From positions 1,488,001-1,552,000 of the forward strand of contig NZ_CP013377.1 in the NCBI RefSeq assembly GCF_001718415.1: a DNA stretch of 64,000 nt. Direction: 5' to 3'. The notes below the pieces were generated by a model. The model saw nothing but the letters and a program-made list of their open reading frames with translations, was not told where the DNA came from and did not search any database. A program made the position numbers and the translations under genes. Below, one piece after another: positions 1 through 8,524 of the stretch; within the stretch, counting starts at the first letter, position 1, and each line of letters begins with the position of its first letter. This stretch comes from Burkholderia pseudomultivorans. Its GTDB lineage: Bacteria > Pseudomonadota > Gammaproteobacteria > Burkholderiales > Burkholderiaceae.

Positions 1-728
1 ACGTACACCATCGACGTGCCTTTCGCGAGCGAGATCAGGTCGTTGAACGCGGTCGGCAGGATCGCGCGCATCGCCTGCGGCAGCACGATCCGCACCGTTT
101 GCCGGCCGCGCGGCAGCCCGAGCGCGGCGGCCGCCTCGAGCTGACCCTGGTCGACCGCGAGAATGCCGCCGCGGATCACCTCGGCGGAAAACGCCGCGTG
201 GTTCAGCGTCAGGCCCAGCACGGCCGCGGCGAACGGGCTGATCAGGTCGGTGGTCGGCACGTCGAACCAGACGAGGCCGGTGAACGGCACGCCGAGCCGC
301 ACGTGCTCGTACAGATAGCCGAGGTTGTTCAGGATCAGCAGCAGCACGATCAGCGGGATCGAGCGGAACAGCCAGATGAAGGTCCATGCGCTGGCCGCGA
401 GCAGGCGCGAACGCGACAGCCGCGCCAGCGCGACGAACGCGCCGAGCACGAGCCCGAATACCGCGCCGAGCAGCGTCAGCACCAGCGTGCGCGCGAGGCC
501 CGACAGCACGGGCGGCGACAGGAACCATTCGGCGAATACCGGCCAGCCCCATTGCGGGTTCGCGAAGAGCGAATGCAGGGCGACCGCGATCAGCGCGAGC
601 GCGAGCACGGTGCCGACGGCGCTCGAGCGGTGGCGCGCCGGCACGATCCGCAAACGCGCGCCGCTGTCGCGCGGGCCGGAGGAAGAGAGCGGCGGCAGTG
701 TGCCGCCGAGATGGGTCGTGTCGCTCAT
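1..728 (-). CDS. Amino-acid ABC transporter permease (HisM/GlnP type), 3' end outside window
   Basis: About 242 residues of an inner-membrane permease of the polar amino-acid uptake family are visible, reading leftward off the edge. After a ~35-residue polar N-terminus there are hydrophobic segments (residues ~37-55, ~80-105, ~112-135). The permease EAA-type signature is present as EAAAALGLPRGRQ followed by VLPQAMRAILPT. It lies 87 bp downstream of the LLM monooxygenase on the same strand, and the solute-binding protein two genes upstream is its natural partner; the ATPase is probably beyond the left edge. Family is clear, substrate is not; a cysteine derivative is my guess from the neighbours. 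Confidence 0.9.
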   Translation of the reverse strand, partial: MSDTTHLGGTLPPLSSSGPRDSGARLRIVPARHRSSAVGTVLALALIAVALHSLFANPQWGWPVFAEWFLSPPVLSGLARTLVLTLLGAVFGLVLGAFVALARLSRSRLLAASAWTFIWLFRSIPLIVLLLILNNLGYLYEHVRLGVPFTGLVWFDVPTTDLISPFAAAVLGLTLNHAAFSAEVIRGGILAVDQGQLEAAAALGLPRGRQTVRIVLPQAMRAILPTAFNDLISLAKGTSMVY

Positions 729-815
729 GGCGAGGCAGGCTCCTTGAATGGGTCGTCCGGCGCGCCGCACGATCGCGCGGCGCCTCGGCTGATCGGATGG
801 CGTGACCGGAGCCGG

Positions 816-2168
816 TCAGGCGTGCGTTTCGGCGGCCGGCTCGCGGGCCGGATCGGGCTGCGCGTAGCGGCTCGCCTTGCGCGGCAGGCCGAGGTGGTCG
901 CGCAGCGTGCTGCCGGGCAGCTCGCGCCGATAGCGGCCGCGCGCCTCGAGCGCCGGAATGACCAGCTCGATGAAATCGTCGACGCCCTGCGCCTGGACCG
1001 GAAAGCCGAGGATGAAGCCGTCGCCGGCGCCCGCGTCGAACCAGCGGATCAGTTCGTCGGCGACGTGCTCGGCCGTGCCGATGAAGTTCGGACGCGGCGT
1101 CGCGACGGCCAGCGCGGTCTCGCGCAGCGTGCGGCCGTCGCGCTTCGCGTCGGCCTTGATGCGGTCGGTGGTCGAGCGGAAGCTGTTGCGGCCGAGGTCG
1201 CCGAGTTCGGGGAACGGCGCGTCGAGCGGATACTGCGTGAAATCGTGGTGATCGAAAAAGCGGCCGAGATAGGCGAGCGCCTCGTCGATCGTCAGCAGAT
1301 CGCGGATCGCCTGGTACTTGTCCTCGGCCTCGGCGGCCGTGCGTCCGACGATCGGCCCGATGCCGGGGAAGATCTTCACGTCGTCGGCGCGGCGGCCGTG
1401 CTCGACCGCGCTCTGCTTCACGCGCTGCGCGAACGCGGCGGTCTCGTCGAGCGACGGCGAATGCGTGAACACGGCGTCTGCGTACTTGCCCGCGAGCCCG
1501 ATGCCGGCATCGGACGACCCGGCCTGGAAAATCACCGGCTGCCCCTGCGGCGAGCGCTGGATGTTGAGCGGCCCCGCGACCTGGAAGAAGCGGCCGCGAT
1601 GATCGAGCGTGTGCAGCTTCGCGCGATCGAAGAAGCGCCCGGTCGCGCGGTCGCGCACGAACGCGTCGTCGTCCCAGCTGTCCCACAGCCCCTGCACGAC
1701 GCTCAGGTATTCGTCGGCGATCTCGTAGCGCAGCGCATGATCGGGATGGGTCTTGCCGAAGTTCAGCGCGGTGCCTTCGAGCGGCGTCGTCACGACGTTC
1801 CAGCCCGCGCGGCCGCCGCTGATCGCGTCGAGCGACGCGAGCTGGCGCGCGACCGTGAACGGCTCGCTGTACGACGTCGAGATCGTGCCGGCGAGCCCGA
1901 TCTTGCTTGTCGCGACCGCGAGCGCCGACAGCACCGTCAGCGGCTCGAAGCGGTTCAGGAAGTGCGGGATCGACTTCTCGTTGATGTAGAGGCCGTCCGC
2001 GACGAACGCGAACGCGATGCCGGCGGCTTCGGCCTTGCGCGCGATGCCGATCGCGAAATCGAGGTTGATGCTCGCGTCGGGCGGATTGCTCGGGTGTCGC
2101 CATGCGTTCATGTGGCTGCCTGCGCCTTGCAGCATCAGGCCGAAGGGAATCGGTCGTCGGGTGGTCAT
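816..2168 (-). CDS. LLM-class flavin-dependent monooxygenase (NtaA/SnaA/SoxA family)
   Basis: A 450-aa FMN-dependent monooxygenase of the bacterial luciferase superfamily, of the usual length. Hallmarks are the opening [18 protein letters not shown], the flavin-binding [18 protein letters not shown], and the FQAGSSDAG loop. The family oxidises small S- or N-containing compounds with FMNH2 supplied by a separate reductase; none is encoded here. The start is ATG at 2168, where homology to the family begins; the frame stays open upstream only because of base composition. It sits between a binding protein and a permease with a GNAT gene at the operon head, the content of Bacillus yxeKLMN and ytm loci that salvage S-modified cysteines. 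The substrate is therefore inferred. Confidence 0.9.
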   Translation of the reverse strand: MTTRRPIPFGLMLQGAGSHMNAWRHPSNPPDASINLDFAIGIARKAEAAGIAFAFVADGLYINEKSIPHFLNRFEPLTVLSALAVATSKIGLAGTISTSYSEPFTVARQLASLDAISGGRAGWNVVTTPLEGTALNFGKTHPDHALRYEIADEYLSVVQGLWDSWDDDAFVRDRATGRFFDRAKLHTLDHRGRFFQVAGPLNIQRSPQGQPVIFQAGSSDAGIGLAGKYADAVFTHSPSLDETAAFAQRVKQSAVEHGRRADDVKIFPGIGPIVGRTAAEAEDKYQAIRDLLTIDEALAYLGRFFDHHDFTQYPLDAPFPELGDLGRNSFRSTTDRIKADAKRDGRTLRETALAVATPRPNFIGTAEHVADELIRWFDAGAGDGFILGFPVQAQGVDDFIELVIPALEARGRYRRELPGSTLRDHLGLPRKASRYAQPDPAREPAAETHA

Positions 2169-2203
2169 CGGGCGTCGGACGTGAAGGTCGGGAAGGAGGG
2201 CGC

Positions 2204-3145
2204 TCAGATCTTCGGCAGGCCGGGCGGATTCGTGCGCGACTGGTCGATCGCTTCGGACGCGAGGTTCCAGCGATCGAGGATCTGCCGGTAGCGGCCGTTC
2301 CTGATCAGCCCGTTCAGCGCGACGGTCAGCGGCTCTGCGAGGCCGCTGCCCTTGCGCGTCGCGATCGCGATGTCGGCGGCGCGCGGCCAGCCGCCGCTGA
2401 CCGTGCCGACGAGCCGCGTCTTGCCCTGTTGCGCGCTCTGGTACGCGAGTACCGAGTTCACGCTGAAGATGGCGTCCGCGCGACCCGACTGCACCGCGAC
2501 GATCCGCATCGCCTGGTCGTCGTAGTACTGGATCTGCACGGGTTTCAGGCCGTGCGCGACGTTTTCGCGGTCCCATGCGAGCAGGATCTTTTCCTGGTTG
2601 GTGCCCGCATCCGTGACGATGCGTAGCCCCGCGACGTCCTTCGGTTCGCGGATCGACTGGATCTTGCTGTCGTTGCGCACGTAGAAGCCGAGCTGATCCT
2701 TGCGGTAGGTCGAGAAATCGAATTTCTGCTTGCGCTCCTCGGTGACCGTGACGTTCGAGATCACCGCATCGACCTTGCCCGACTCGAGCGCGAGCGGCCA
2801 GTCGGGCCACGACAGCGCGACGATCTTCAGCTTGCGGCCGAGCGCGTCGGACACGAGCTGGCCCACATCCGCATCGAAGCCGATCACGGTGCGCGCATCG
2901 GTGGCGTACGAGCTGATCGGCGGCAGGGCGGGCGAGATGCCGATCGTCAGCGTATCGGGCGCGGCGAACCGGAACGACGCGGGCACCGCGCGCTCGACCG
3001 CCGGATCGGCGACGCCGCGCGGGCGATCGCGTTGCTCGGGGCTCAGGTCGAAGGTCGCGGCGGTCGCGGCGAATGCCGTCAGGCCGACCAGCGCGGCGGC
3101 CAGCGTGCGGACTGCGCGGGAGGAGAGGCGGGCGGTGCGTGGCAT
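2204..3145 (-). CDS. Amino-acid ABC transporter periplasmic solute-binding protein
   Basis: A 313-aa family 3 solute-binding protein with an N-terminal export signal (residues ~1-28: Arg-rich start, hydrophobic core, cleavage near ATAATFD). The mature part has the SBP_bac_3 features ISYATDAR-like strand, [17 protein letters not shown] and [22 protein letters not shown]. The start at 3145 was chosen because the signal peptide begins there; an in-frame upstream start would add an Arg/Pro-rich shadow. The stop is 35 bp before the LLM monooxygenase, so the two are probably co-transcribed. It would deliver a small amino acid or derivative to the permease at the left edge. Confidence 0.9.
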   Translation of the reverse strand: MPRTARLSSRAVRTLAAALVGLTAFAATAATFDLSPEQRDRPRGVADPAVERAVPASFRFAAPDTLTIGISPALPPISSYATDARTVIGFDADVGQLVSDALGRKLKIVALSWPDWPLALESGKVDAVISNVTVTEERKQKFDFSTYRKDQLGFYVRNDSKIQSIREPKDVAGLRIVTDAGTNQEKILLAWDRENVAHGLKPVQIQYYDDQAMRIVAVQSGRADAIFSVNSVLAYQSAQQGKTRLVGTVSGGWPRAADIAIATRKGSGLAEPLTVALNGLIRNGRYRQILDRWNLASEAIDQSRTNPPGLPKI

Positions 3146-3198
3146 GAAGACGTCCAGTCGTTGTGGTCGGAAGCGGAGTCGGGCGGGAAGCGGGGCGT

Positions 3199-3759
3199 TC
3201 AGCGCGGCAGCGCCGGTTCGGGCGCGGGCGCCCACAGGTCGGCGAGCGTCGAGGTGCGCGACGGATCGACGAGATCCTTGCCGAAGCGCAGATGGAAAAG
3301 CACTTCGGGGGCGATCGACGCATCGAACAGCCGCGTATAGCCGGTGCGGTCGTAGAGCGCCCAGGCTTCGGGCTGGCGAAAGCCCGTCGTCAGATAGACG
3401 CGGCGATAGCCCTGCTGCACCGCGCGCAGTTCGAGCGCTTCGACGATGCGCCGCGCGAGCCCCTGACGGCGCAGGCTGGCATGCGTCCAGATGCGCTTCA
3501 GTTCGGCCGTCTGCGCGTCGTAGCGCTTGAACGCGCCGCCGCCGATCGTCTCGCCGTCGCGCAGCAGCAGCACGAAGGCGCCTTCGGGCGGCGCGAACAG
3601 CTCGGCCGGATAGCGTGCGAGTTCTTCGCGCGCGGACGCGCGACTGTCGGGGCGGTACGCGTCGTAGCGCGTCGCATACTCGTGGATCAGCGCGTCGATC
3701 AGCGGCTGCGCGCGCGCGTCGAGCGGGGTCGTGTCGATGATGCGGTCGGTCGTGGCCAT
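3199..3759 (-). CDS. GNAT-family N-acetyltransferase
   Basis: A 186-aa acetyl-CoA-dependent acyltransferase. The acetyl-CoA pyrophosphate loop is visible as [14 protein letters not shown] (Q/R-x-x-G-x-A/G), preceded by the strand [11 protein letters not shown] and followed by [23 protein letters not shown], the usual motif B. It appears to be the promoter-proximal gene of the leftward operon. In the S-(2-succino)cysteine pathway a GNAT enzyme first acetylates the substrate so that an LLM monooxygenase can cleave it, which would fit this context. Two close ATGs (3765 and 3759) are possible; neither has a clear Shine-Dalgarno sequence. Confidence 0.85.
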   Translation of the reverse strand: MATTDRIIDTTPLDARAQPLIDALIHEYATRYDAYRPDSRASAREELARYPAELFAPPEGAFVLLLRDGETIGGGAFKRYDAQTAELKRIWTHASLRRQGLARRIVEALELRAVQQGYRRVYLTTGFRQPEAWALYDRTGYTRLFDASIAPEVLFHLRFGKDLVDPSRTSTLADLWAPAPEPALPR

Positions 3760-4007
3760 GGGCATCGCGAAAGGCGCGCGATGCGGACGAGGCAGGCGCG
3801 CGGCCCGGCCGTTTCGTTCGTCATCGCGACGCGGTTGTCGTGATGGCGGCGGCCGCTGTGTGCGGTGCAATGCATTCGGCGGGCCGCCGCCGTTTCGGAT
3901 ACGTTAGCGGGGCGGCGCACGAAGACGAACGAAGCAATTTCGATAAGGATTTCGCGCGAAGCGTCAGAAGGCTTGCAGCGAAAGCGGGGGGATGTGGCGC
4001 AGGTCGT

Positions 4008-4409
4008 TTATGCCGCGCGCACTTCGTCGAGCAGATCCGGATGACGGTCGAGAATCTTCAGCAGCTTCACGAGCGCCAGCGGCGGATTGGTCTTGCCGGT
4101 CTCGTAGCGGGAAAACGCGTTGACGCCGCCGCCGAAAATCTCGGCCGCCTCGCGCTGATCGAGCTTCAGCTTCTTGCGCACCGTCGCAATGAACTTCGGA
4201 TCGACGAGCGTCGCGTTCACTTGCCGGTTGAACGCCGACACCGCTTCGCCGAAACGGGTCGCCTCGTCGACGTCGAGCACCGACTCGCCGCACGCGGGAC
4301 AAAACTCGCCTGTGACGTGCGGGATCACGGTCGATTCGCCCTTGTAGGTGTACGGGATGTCGCGCGTGTCGCGGATCAGCTTGGCGGCACCGCATGCAGG
4401 ACATTTCAT
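4008..4409 (-). CDS. mqsA: Type II antitoxin MqsA with Zn-binding and HTH domains
   Basis: A 133-aa antitoxin with the MqsA architecture. The N-terminal zinc domain has Cys3, Cys6, Cys37 and Cys40 in two CPACG motifs, the same positions as in E. coli MqsA, and binds the MqsR toxin. A C-terminal XRE/HTH (residues ~70-125, KLKLDQREAAEIFGGGVNAFSRYETGKTNPP) binds operator DNA. The gene starts 1 nt after the mqsR stop codon, so translation is almost certainly coupled. As in E. coli the toxin gene comes first. MqsA proteins repress their own promoter, and a matching palindrome lies at 4727-4741. Confidence 0.95.
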   Translation of the reverse strand: MKCPACGAAKLIRDTRDIPYTYKGESTVIPHVTGEFCPACGESVLDVDEATRFGEAVSAFNRQVNATLVDPKFIATVRKKLKLDQREAAEIFGGGVNAFSRYETGKTNPPLALVKLLKILDRHPDLLDEVRAA

Positions 4410-4410
4410 T

Positions 4411-4707
4411 TCATCGCTCCTTGAAAGACACGATCAGCACATCGTCGACGACGGTCAGTTTCAGGTACACGTCGCCGCGCATCGTGCAAGGCCGGTAGAC
4501 GTCCTGCCAGATCGTGTGGTCGGCGTAGGTCGTCATGCTCTTGTGGAATTCGAACGGTGTCAGCGCCCTCACCACGTCGATCGTTTCCGCTTCGGTGAAG
4601 CCCATCTGGCGGGCGCCGATGACCGCGCTTGCGGTCAGGCGGACCTTGCCGGCCTCGATCAGCGCCTTGACGCGCGGCAGCTTGCAGTGCGGCGTTCTCT
4701 TTTCCAT
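4411..4707 (-). CDS. mqsR: Type II toxin MqsR (mRNA interferase)
   Basis: A 98-aa RelE/YoeB-fold endoribonuclease of the MqsR family, full length. In E. coli MqsR cleaves mRNA at GCU sites; the conserved core is visible here as KVRLTASAVIGARQMGFTEAE, then FHKSMTTYADHTIWQDVYRP and the C-terminal LKLTVVDDVLIVSFKE. It is the first gene of the mqsRA operon. The start at 4707 lies only about 15 nt from the -10 element, leaving little room for a ribosome-binding site; only a weak GGA precedes it, so translation may be intrinsically inefficient. Confidence 0.95.
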   Translation of the reverse strand: MEKRTPHCKLPRVKALIEAGKVRLTASAVIGARQMGFTEAETIDVVRALTPFEFHKSMTTYADHTIWQDVYRPCTMRGDVYLKLTVVDDVLIVSFKER

Positions 4708-4722
4708 GTGTATCCATGCGCG

Positions 4723-4759
4723 AGTGTAACCAAATAGGTTAATTTGTCAAGTTGGTTAA
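4723..4759 (-). promoter_or_regulatory. mqsRA promoter with MqsA-type palindromic operator
   Basis: On the minus strand a perfect -35 TTGACA (4745-4750) is followed after 16 bp by a -10 TACACT (4723-4728). The palindrome TAACC-AAATA-GGTTA (4727-4741) fills the 3' half of the spacer and touches the -10, and a second half-site GGTTAA lies at 4754-4759 upstream of the -35. The arms match those known for the E. coli mqsRA operator (TAACCT-N3-AGGTTA). Binding here would block RNA polymerase, the expected autorepression. Confidence 0.8.
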
Positions 4760-4826
4760 TGGCGCACGCGTGCCGTCCGCCATACAGGGCAGACAGCACG
4801 GGGAAAGGAGAGGTCCGGAACCGGCC

Positions 4827-5861
4827 CTATCGGCCGATGCTCGGCGGGTCGGTGGGTTCCGCGAGCTGAAACAGGCAGTCGCCGCGCTGCACTTGCGCGG
4901 GCACGCGCTTGCATACCACTTCGCCGTCGCCCTTGAACCGGTGCAGCACCGGCTCGCGCAGCGGCGTATCGGGGAAATGCACCCACGCGGCCGGCTGCCC
5001 GGCCTTGACCTGGTCGCCGAGTTCGACGAGCGGCTCATACAGCCCGCGCTCGTACGCATAGACGAAATGCCGGTCGCCGTCGACGCGCAGGAAGCGCGTG
5101 ACGGTCGGCGGCGCATCGGGCACCAGCGCGCCGCGCAGCAGGCCGATATGGCCGAGGTAATGCAGCAGCCCCTGGCGGCCCATCCGGATCAGCGACGGAT
5201 CGGCCATGCCTGCGCCGCCCAGCTCGGTGACGATCGAGATCGCGCCCTGCCGGCGCGCGGCCGATGCCGAGTGCACGGGATTCGGCGCGTGCAGCAGCGC
5301 ATTCGGCAGCCCGAACGCGACCAGCATGCCGTTCAGCTTCGCGGCCTCGTCCGCATCGAGCGGATCGATCGCGAGCATGTTGCCGCCCTGATACAACAGC
5401 GAACTGCCGCCCGAATGCAGATCGACGAGATACTGCGCGCGCGACAGCAGCGCATGCTCGATGTAGTGGGCGATCATCTGCGTCGGCGTGCCGGCCGGAT
5501 CGCCGGGGAAGCTGCGGTTCAGGTTGCCGTCGTCGAGCGGCGAGACGCGCAGCCCCGCATCCGCCGCGGGGAAGTTCGCCATCGGCAGCAGGATCAGCTG
5601 GCCGCTGACCATCGCAGGCTCGATCTCGCGCATCAGCTGCGACACGATGATCTGGCCTTCGTACTCGTCGCCGTGGTTGCCGGCCATCACGAGCGCGACC
5701 GGGCCGTCGCCGTTGCGGATCGATGCGATCGGAATCGGCAGCCAGCCATAGGCCGAACGATGGACCGAGTGCGGCAGACGCAGGTAGCCGGCATGCTTGC
5801 CCGGCGCGTCGAGATCGATCTCGCAGTGAATGGGGTTTCGGTGTGAGGTGGGGGCGGTCAT
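4827..5861 (-). CDS. Succinylglutamate desuccinylase/aspartoacylase-family zinc deacylase (DoeB-like)
   Basis: A 344-aa zinc-dependent deacylase of the AstE/AspA group. Zinc ligands are recognisable in the GNHGDEYEG motif (His and Glu) and in DLHSGG (second His), and NLNRSFPG is the substrate-carboxylate loop. A C-terminal beta-barrel region (~260-344) is typical. The overall sequence recalls DoeB, the N-alpha-acetyl-L-2,4-diaminobutyrate deacetylase of ectoine catabolism, but no other ectoine gene is seen, so specificity is open. Start ATG at 5861 is preferred; 5894 is possible. It lies upstream of mqsRA on the same strand but is separated by the mqsRA promoter. Confidence 0.8.
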   Translation of the reverse strand: MTAPTSHRNPIHCEIDLDAPGKHAGYLRLPHSVHRSAYGWLPIPIASIRNGDGPVALVMAGNHGDEYEGQIIVSQLMREIEPAMVSGQLILLPMANFPAADAGLRVSPLDDGNLNRSFPGDPAGTPTQMIAHYIEHALLSRAQYLVDLHSGGSSLLYQGGNMLAIDPLDADEAAKLNGMLVAFGLPNALLHAPNPVHSASAARRQGAISIVTELGGAGMADPSLIRMGRQGLLHYLGHIGLLRGALVPDAPPTVTRFLRVDGDRHFVYAYERGLYEPLVELGDQVKAGQPAAWVHFPDTPLREPVLHRFKGDGEVVCKRVPAQVQRGDCLFQLAEPTDPPSIGR

Positions 5862-6009
5862 GGCGGCATCGTGCGATGAACGGAGAGCCGCCATCTTATC
5901 GGGAAACGGCGGCCGCGCGCCGGATCGCCCGGTGCGTGCGCCGCGTCCTGCGCGGCCTGTCGCCCGCCGTCGCTGTATCCGTTGCCCCGCAGGCGATGCC
6001 GCGTGCGCG

Positions 6010-6282
6010 TCAGCGCCCCGATGTTTCAGCTTCGAGACGGCCTTCTTCCCACAATGCCCAGAAGCGGCTGCCCGCGCGATACGGATTCGCGCGGCGCGCC
6101 GCGTAATCGGCGACGCCCTGACGGAACGCGCCGTACAGCGTGAGCGGCGGATTGTCGACGCAGGCGGCTTCGCGCACCGGCGTGCGCCGCACGGAGACGA
6201 GTCGCCGGATCAGCGACGCGCCGTCGATGACGTCCAGTTCGTCGATCGTATCGGTGCGGCTCATGACTTCGACGGTATTCAT
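6010..6282 (-). CDS. Small conserved protein with RMF/CrpP-like C-terminal pattern
   Basis: A 90-aa soluble protein. The start at 6282 is fixed by a good ribosome-binding site (AGGGAG, six bases before ATG). Residues ~55-87 show the spacing AFRQG...NPYRAGS..WALWEEGR, which resembles ribosome modulation factor and the CrpP group (G-x-x-x-G, then [CN]PY, then W-x-x-G). That resemblance is by eye only. No signal peptide or membrane segment. Neighbours give no functional hint. Treat as hypothetical with a testable fold prediction. Confidence 0.6.
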   Translation of the reverse strand: MNTVEVMSRTDTIDELDVIDGASLIRRLVSVRRTPVREAACVDNPPLTLYGAFRQGVADYAARRANPYRAGSRFWALWEEGRLEAETSGR

Positions 6283-6509
6283 GTGGGGCTCCCTGACAAC
6301 CTGTTTCCTGTCAGTGAGCAATAAGGATGCCAGCCGTGAAATGCGGCGCGCTGCATTGATCCTGCAGGCTTCTGCGGCGAACGTCGCGGGCGATCGGCCG
6401 CGATGTTACGGAACACGTCACGTGACATCGCCGCGCGCGGCCGCACGGCGAAAGCGAAAAACGTTGCGGAAATGAAACCGCCGAGAGCCGGCGCGCGCCG
6501 TGCGGCCGG

Positions 6510-8057
6510 CTATGAATTCGCGGTGGCCGGTGCGACGCGGCGGCTGCCGTTCGAATAGAAGCGGTACATGCCCTTGCCGGCCGATTTCGCGTCGTACAGT
6601 GCGCTGTCGGCCTGCCGGATCAGCTCGTCGGGCGAGCGACGGCCGTCGTCGAGCGCGATGCCGATGCTGATCCCGAAGCTGACGGTCTCGCCGATCGACA
6701 GCGTGTACGGCGCCGAGATCTGCCGGATGATCTCGGCGGCGAGCGTCGAGCACGCGTGCGTCGTCGTGCCGTCGATCGCGACGACGAATTCGTCGCCGCC
6801 GATGCGTGCCGCGAGTTCGCCGTTCAGCAGCGTGCGGCCGAGCCGCTCGGCGACCTGCATCAGCACCTCGTCGCCGGCCTGGTGGCCGAAGCGGTCGTTG
6901 ATCGCCTTGAAGCCGTCGAGATCGAGATACATGACGGCCGCCGCGACGTCCGGCAGCGGCGATCGCTGCGCCAGCATCCGGCCGAGTTCCGCATGCAGTT
7001 CGTGGCGGTTCGGCAGTCCGGTCAGCGCATCGTGCCGCGCGAGGTGGCGAATGTGCCGCTCGGTGAGGCGGCGCGCGGTGACGTCCTCGACGATGATCAC
7101 CGCGTTGCCGTCCGGGACGCGGTGGCGCGTCAGTTCGAGCTGTCGCCCGTCCGCGAGCGTGATGTCGAACGGCGACGGTTCGCGGCTCAGCCAGTCCGCA
7201 CACCGCGCGGCGAGGCTGCTGTCGTCCGGCGCGGCCGCATCGGCGCCGAGCGCGGCGACGACGTCGGGCAGCGGCGCATCGAGCATGATCTCGCGCGGCG
7301 AGCCGAACAGTTGCGCGGTGCGCCGGTTCGCGACGATCACGCGGCGGTCGCCGTCGATCATGCACAGTCCGTGCGGCATGTAGGTGAGTGCGGCGTCGAA
7401 GCGCGCGACGAGCTCGGCGTTGCGCTGGCGCGCCGCGATCAGCGCGACGAGCACGCGGTAGTGGCGCTGCACGACCGTGCGCATCGCGGCCAGGTAGATG
7501 ACGAGCGGCGGCAGCAGCAGCCATGCGCCGGGGCGATCGGCGAGCAGCGCGCCGACGCCGATCGGCAGCACGCCGAGCGTGACCTGCGTCATCGCGAGCC
7601 GCGGCAGCGCCGAGTTGCGCGACGCGATGCCGCCGAACACGCCGCCGGCGACCATCACCGACAGCGTGCCGAGCTCGACGTCGACCGCGCTCACGCAGCC
7701 CATCACGCCGAGGCCGAGCACGAAGCACGCGGCGAGCGATACGGGCGCGTAGCGCAGCGCCCAGTATTCGGCGCGATCGTCGCCCGTGTCGCGCTGCGCG
7801 TTATACGCGCTGGCGATCGCAAGCCGCGTGGCGAGCAGGCAGACGTCGGCGACCAGCCAGGCGAGACACCACAGCTGATGCAGGCGAAGCAGCGCGATCG
7901 CCGCGACGAAGCCGCTGGCGACTCCGGACAGCGCCATCGGGCGCACGTCCTCGAACAGCGTGATGAGCATCGACGGACGCAACGCGGCCGTCACGCGGTG
8001 ATTACCGGAAGGGGGAGTGGCGAGAACGGAGTTCAGGAGAGACGCCCTGACTGCCAT
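6510..8057 (-). CDS. Membrane-anchored PAS-GGDEF diguanylate cyclase
   Basis: A 515-aa signalling enzyme making c-di-GMP from two GTP. Residues ~20-205 hold five to six hydrophobic segments (membrane sensor region), ~220-340 a PAS domain, and ~345-510 a GGDEF domain. The canonical HDALTGLPNR entry motif and an intact GGDEF active site (ARIGGDEFVV) are present; there is no RxxD inhibitory site just upstream (LLNGELAAR), so product feedback through the primary I-site is unlikely. The start at 8057 follows a GAGG sequence. It is divergent from the molybdo-hydroxylase operon. Confidence 0.92.
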   Translation of the reverse strand: MAVRASLLNSVLATPPSGNHRVTAALRPSMLITLFEDVRPMALSGVASGFVAAIALLRLHQLWCLAWLVADVCLLATRLAIASAYNAQRDTGDDRAEYWALRYAPVSLAACFVLGLGVMGCVSAVDVELGTLSVMVAGGVFGGIASRNSALPRLAMTQVTLGVLPIGVGALLADRPGAWLLLPPLVIYLAAMRTVVQRHYRVLVALIAARQRNAELVARFDAALTYMPHGLCMIDGDRRVIVANRRTAQLFGSPREIMLDAPLPDVVAALGADAAAPDDSSLAARCADWLSREPSPFDITLADGRQLELTRHRVPDGNAVIIVEDVTARRLTERHIRHLARHDALTGLPNRHELHAELGRMLAQRSPLPDVAAAVMYLDLDGFKAINDRFGHQAGDEVLMQVAERLGRTLLNGELAARIGGDEFVVAIDGTTTHACSTLAAEIIRQISAPYTLSIGETVSFGISIGIALDDGRRSPDELIRQADSALYDAKSAGKGMYRFYSNGSRRVAPATANS

Positions 8058-8408
8058 GGTTTTTTGACCTCGGCACGATGTCGCGATTGTCGCGATGGCT
8101 GCCGGCGCCCGCACGGCACAGGACGGAAGCGCCGGCAAGCCGGATGCGCACGACATTACCATGAAACGCCGGCGGCGCGGAGCAGCGCCGCCAGTCTCGT
8201 AAACCACGGCTGCGAAAGGCTTGCGCATTCGCCGCCGCGAAGGCAGGATCGTTGCCGACGGAACGATGTGCATCGGCCGAAAGGAGACCGGTCGGCGGCG
8301 GCATCCCCCGATCGTCGAAGCCGATGCGCCGACCTGCCGGCGCGCGTTGATGGGGACCCGCGACCGCCCGCCGCAGCCCGACTGAATCCGGTTATAAGAA
8401 ATTCAATA

Positions 8409-8430
8409 AGTATTTCATGCGGGAAATACT
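8409..8430. promoter_or_regulatory. Perfect inverted repeat (operator candidate) upstream of the molybdo-hydroxylase operon
   Basis: Arms AGTATTTC (8409-8416) and GAAATACT (8423-8430) are an exact 8-bp inverted repeat with a 6-bp spacer, sitting in an AT-rich patch of otherwise GC-rich DNA 95 bp before the first gene of the operon. Size and symmetry fit a dimeric regulator site. The remainder of the 467-bp gap (8058-8524) shows nothing else I can support apart from the AGGAGG ribosome-binding site of the next gene. Confidence 0.5.
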
Positions 8431-8524
8431 ATAGGCGATATATCGGAAACAATGCCAGAATGCGCGCCGCTCCGAACGTCGCGACACCCGATCGCCGTCC
8501 GAGCCGCTCAGGAGGTTCCCCCCA

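Noticed and set aside
2169..3323. Extension of the LLM monooxygenase frame upstream of 2168
   Set aside because: Family homology begins at 2168 and the extension overlaps the binding-protein gene in another frame.
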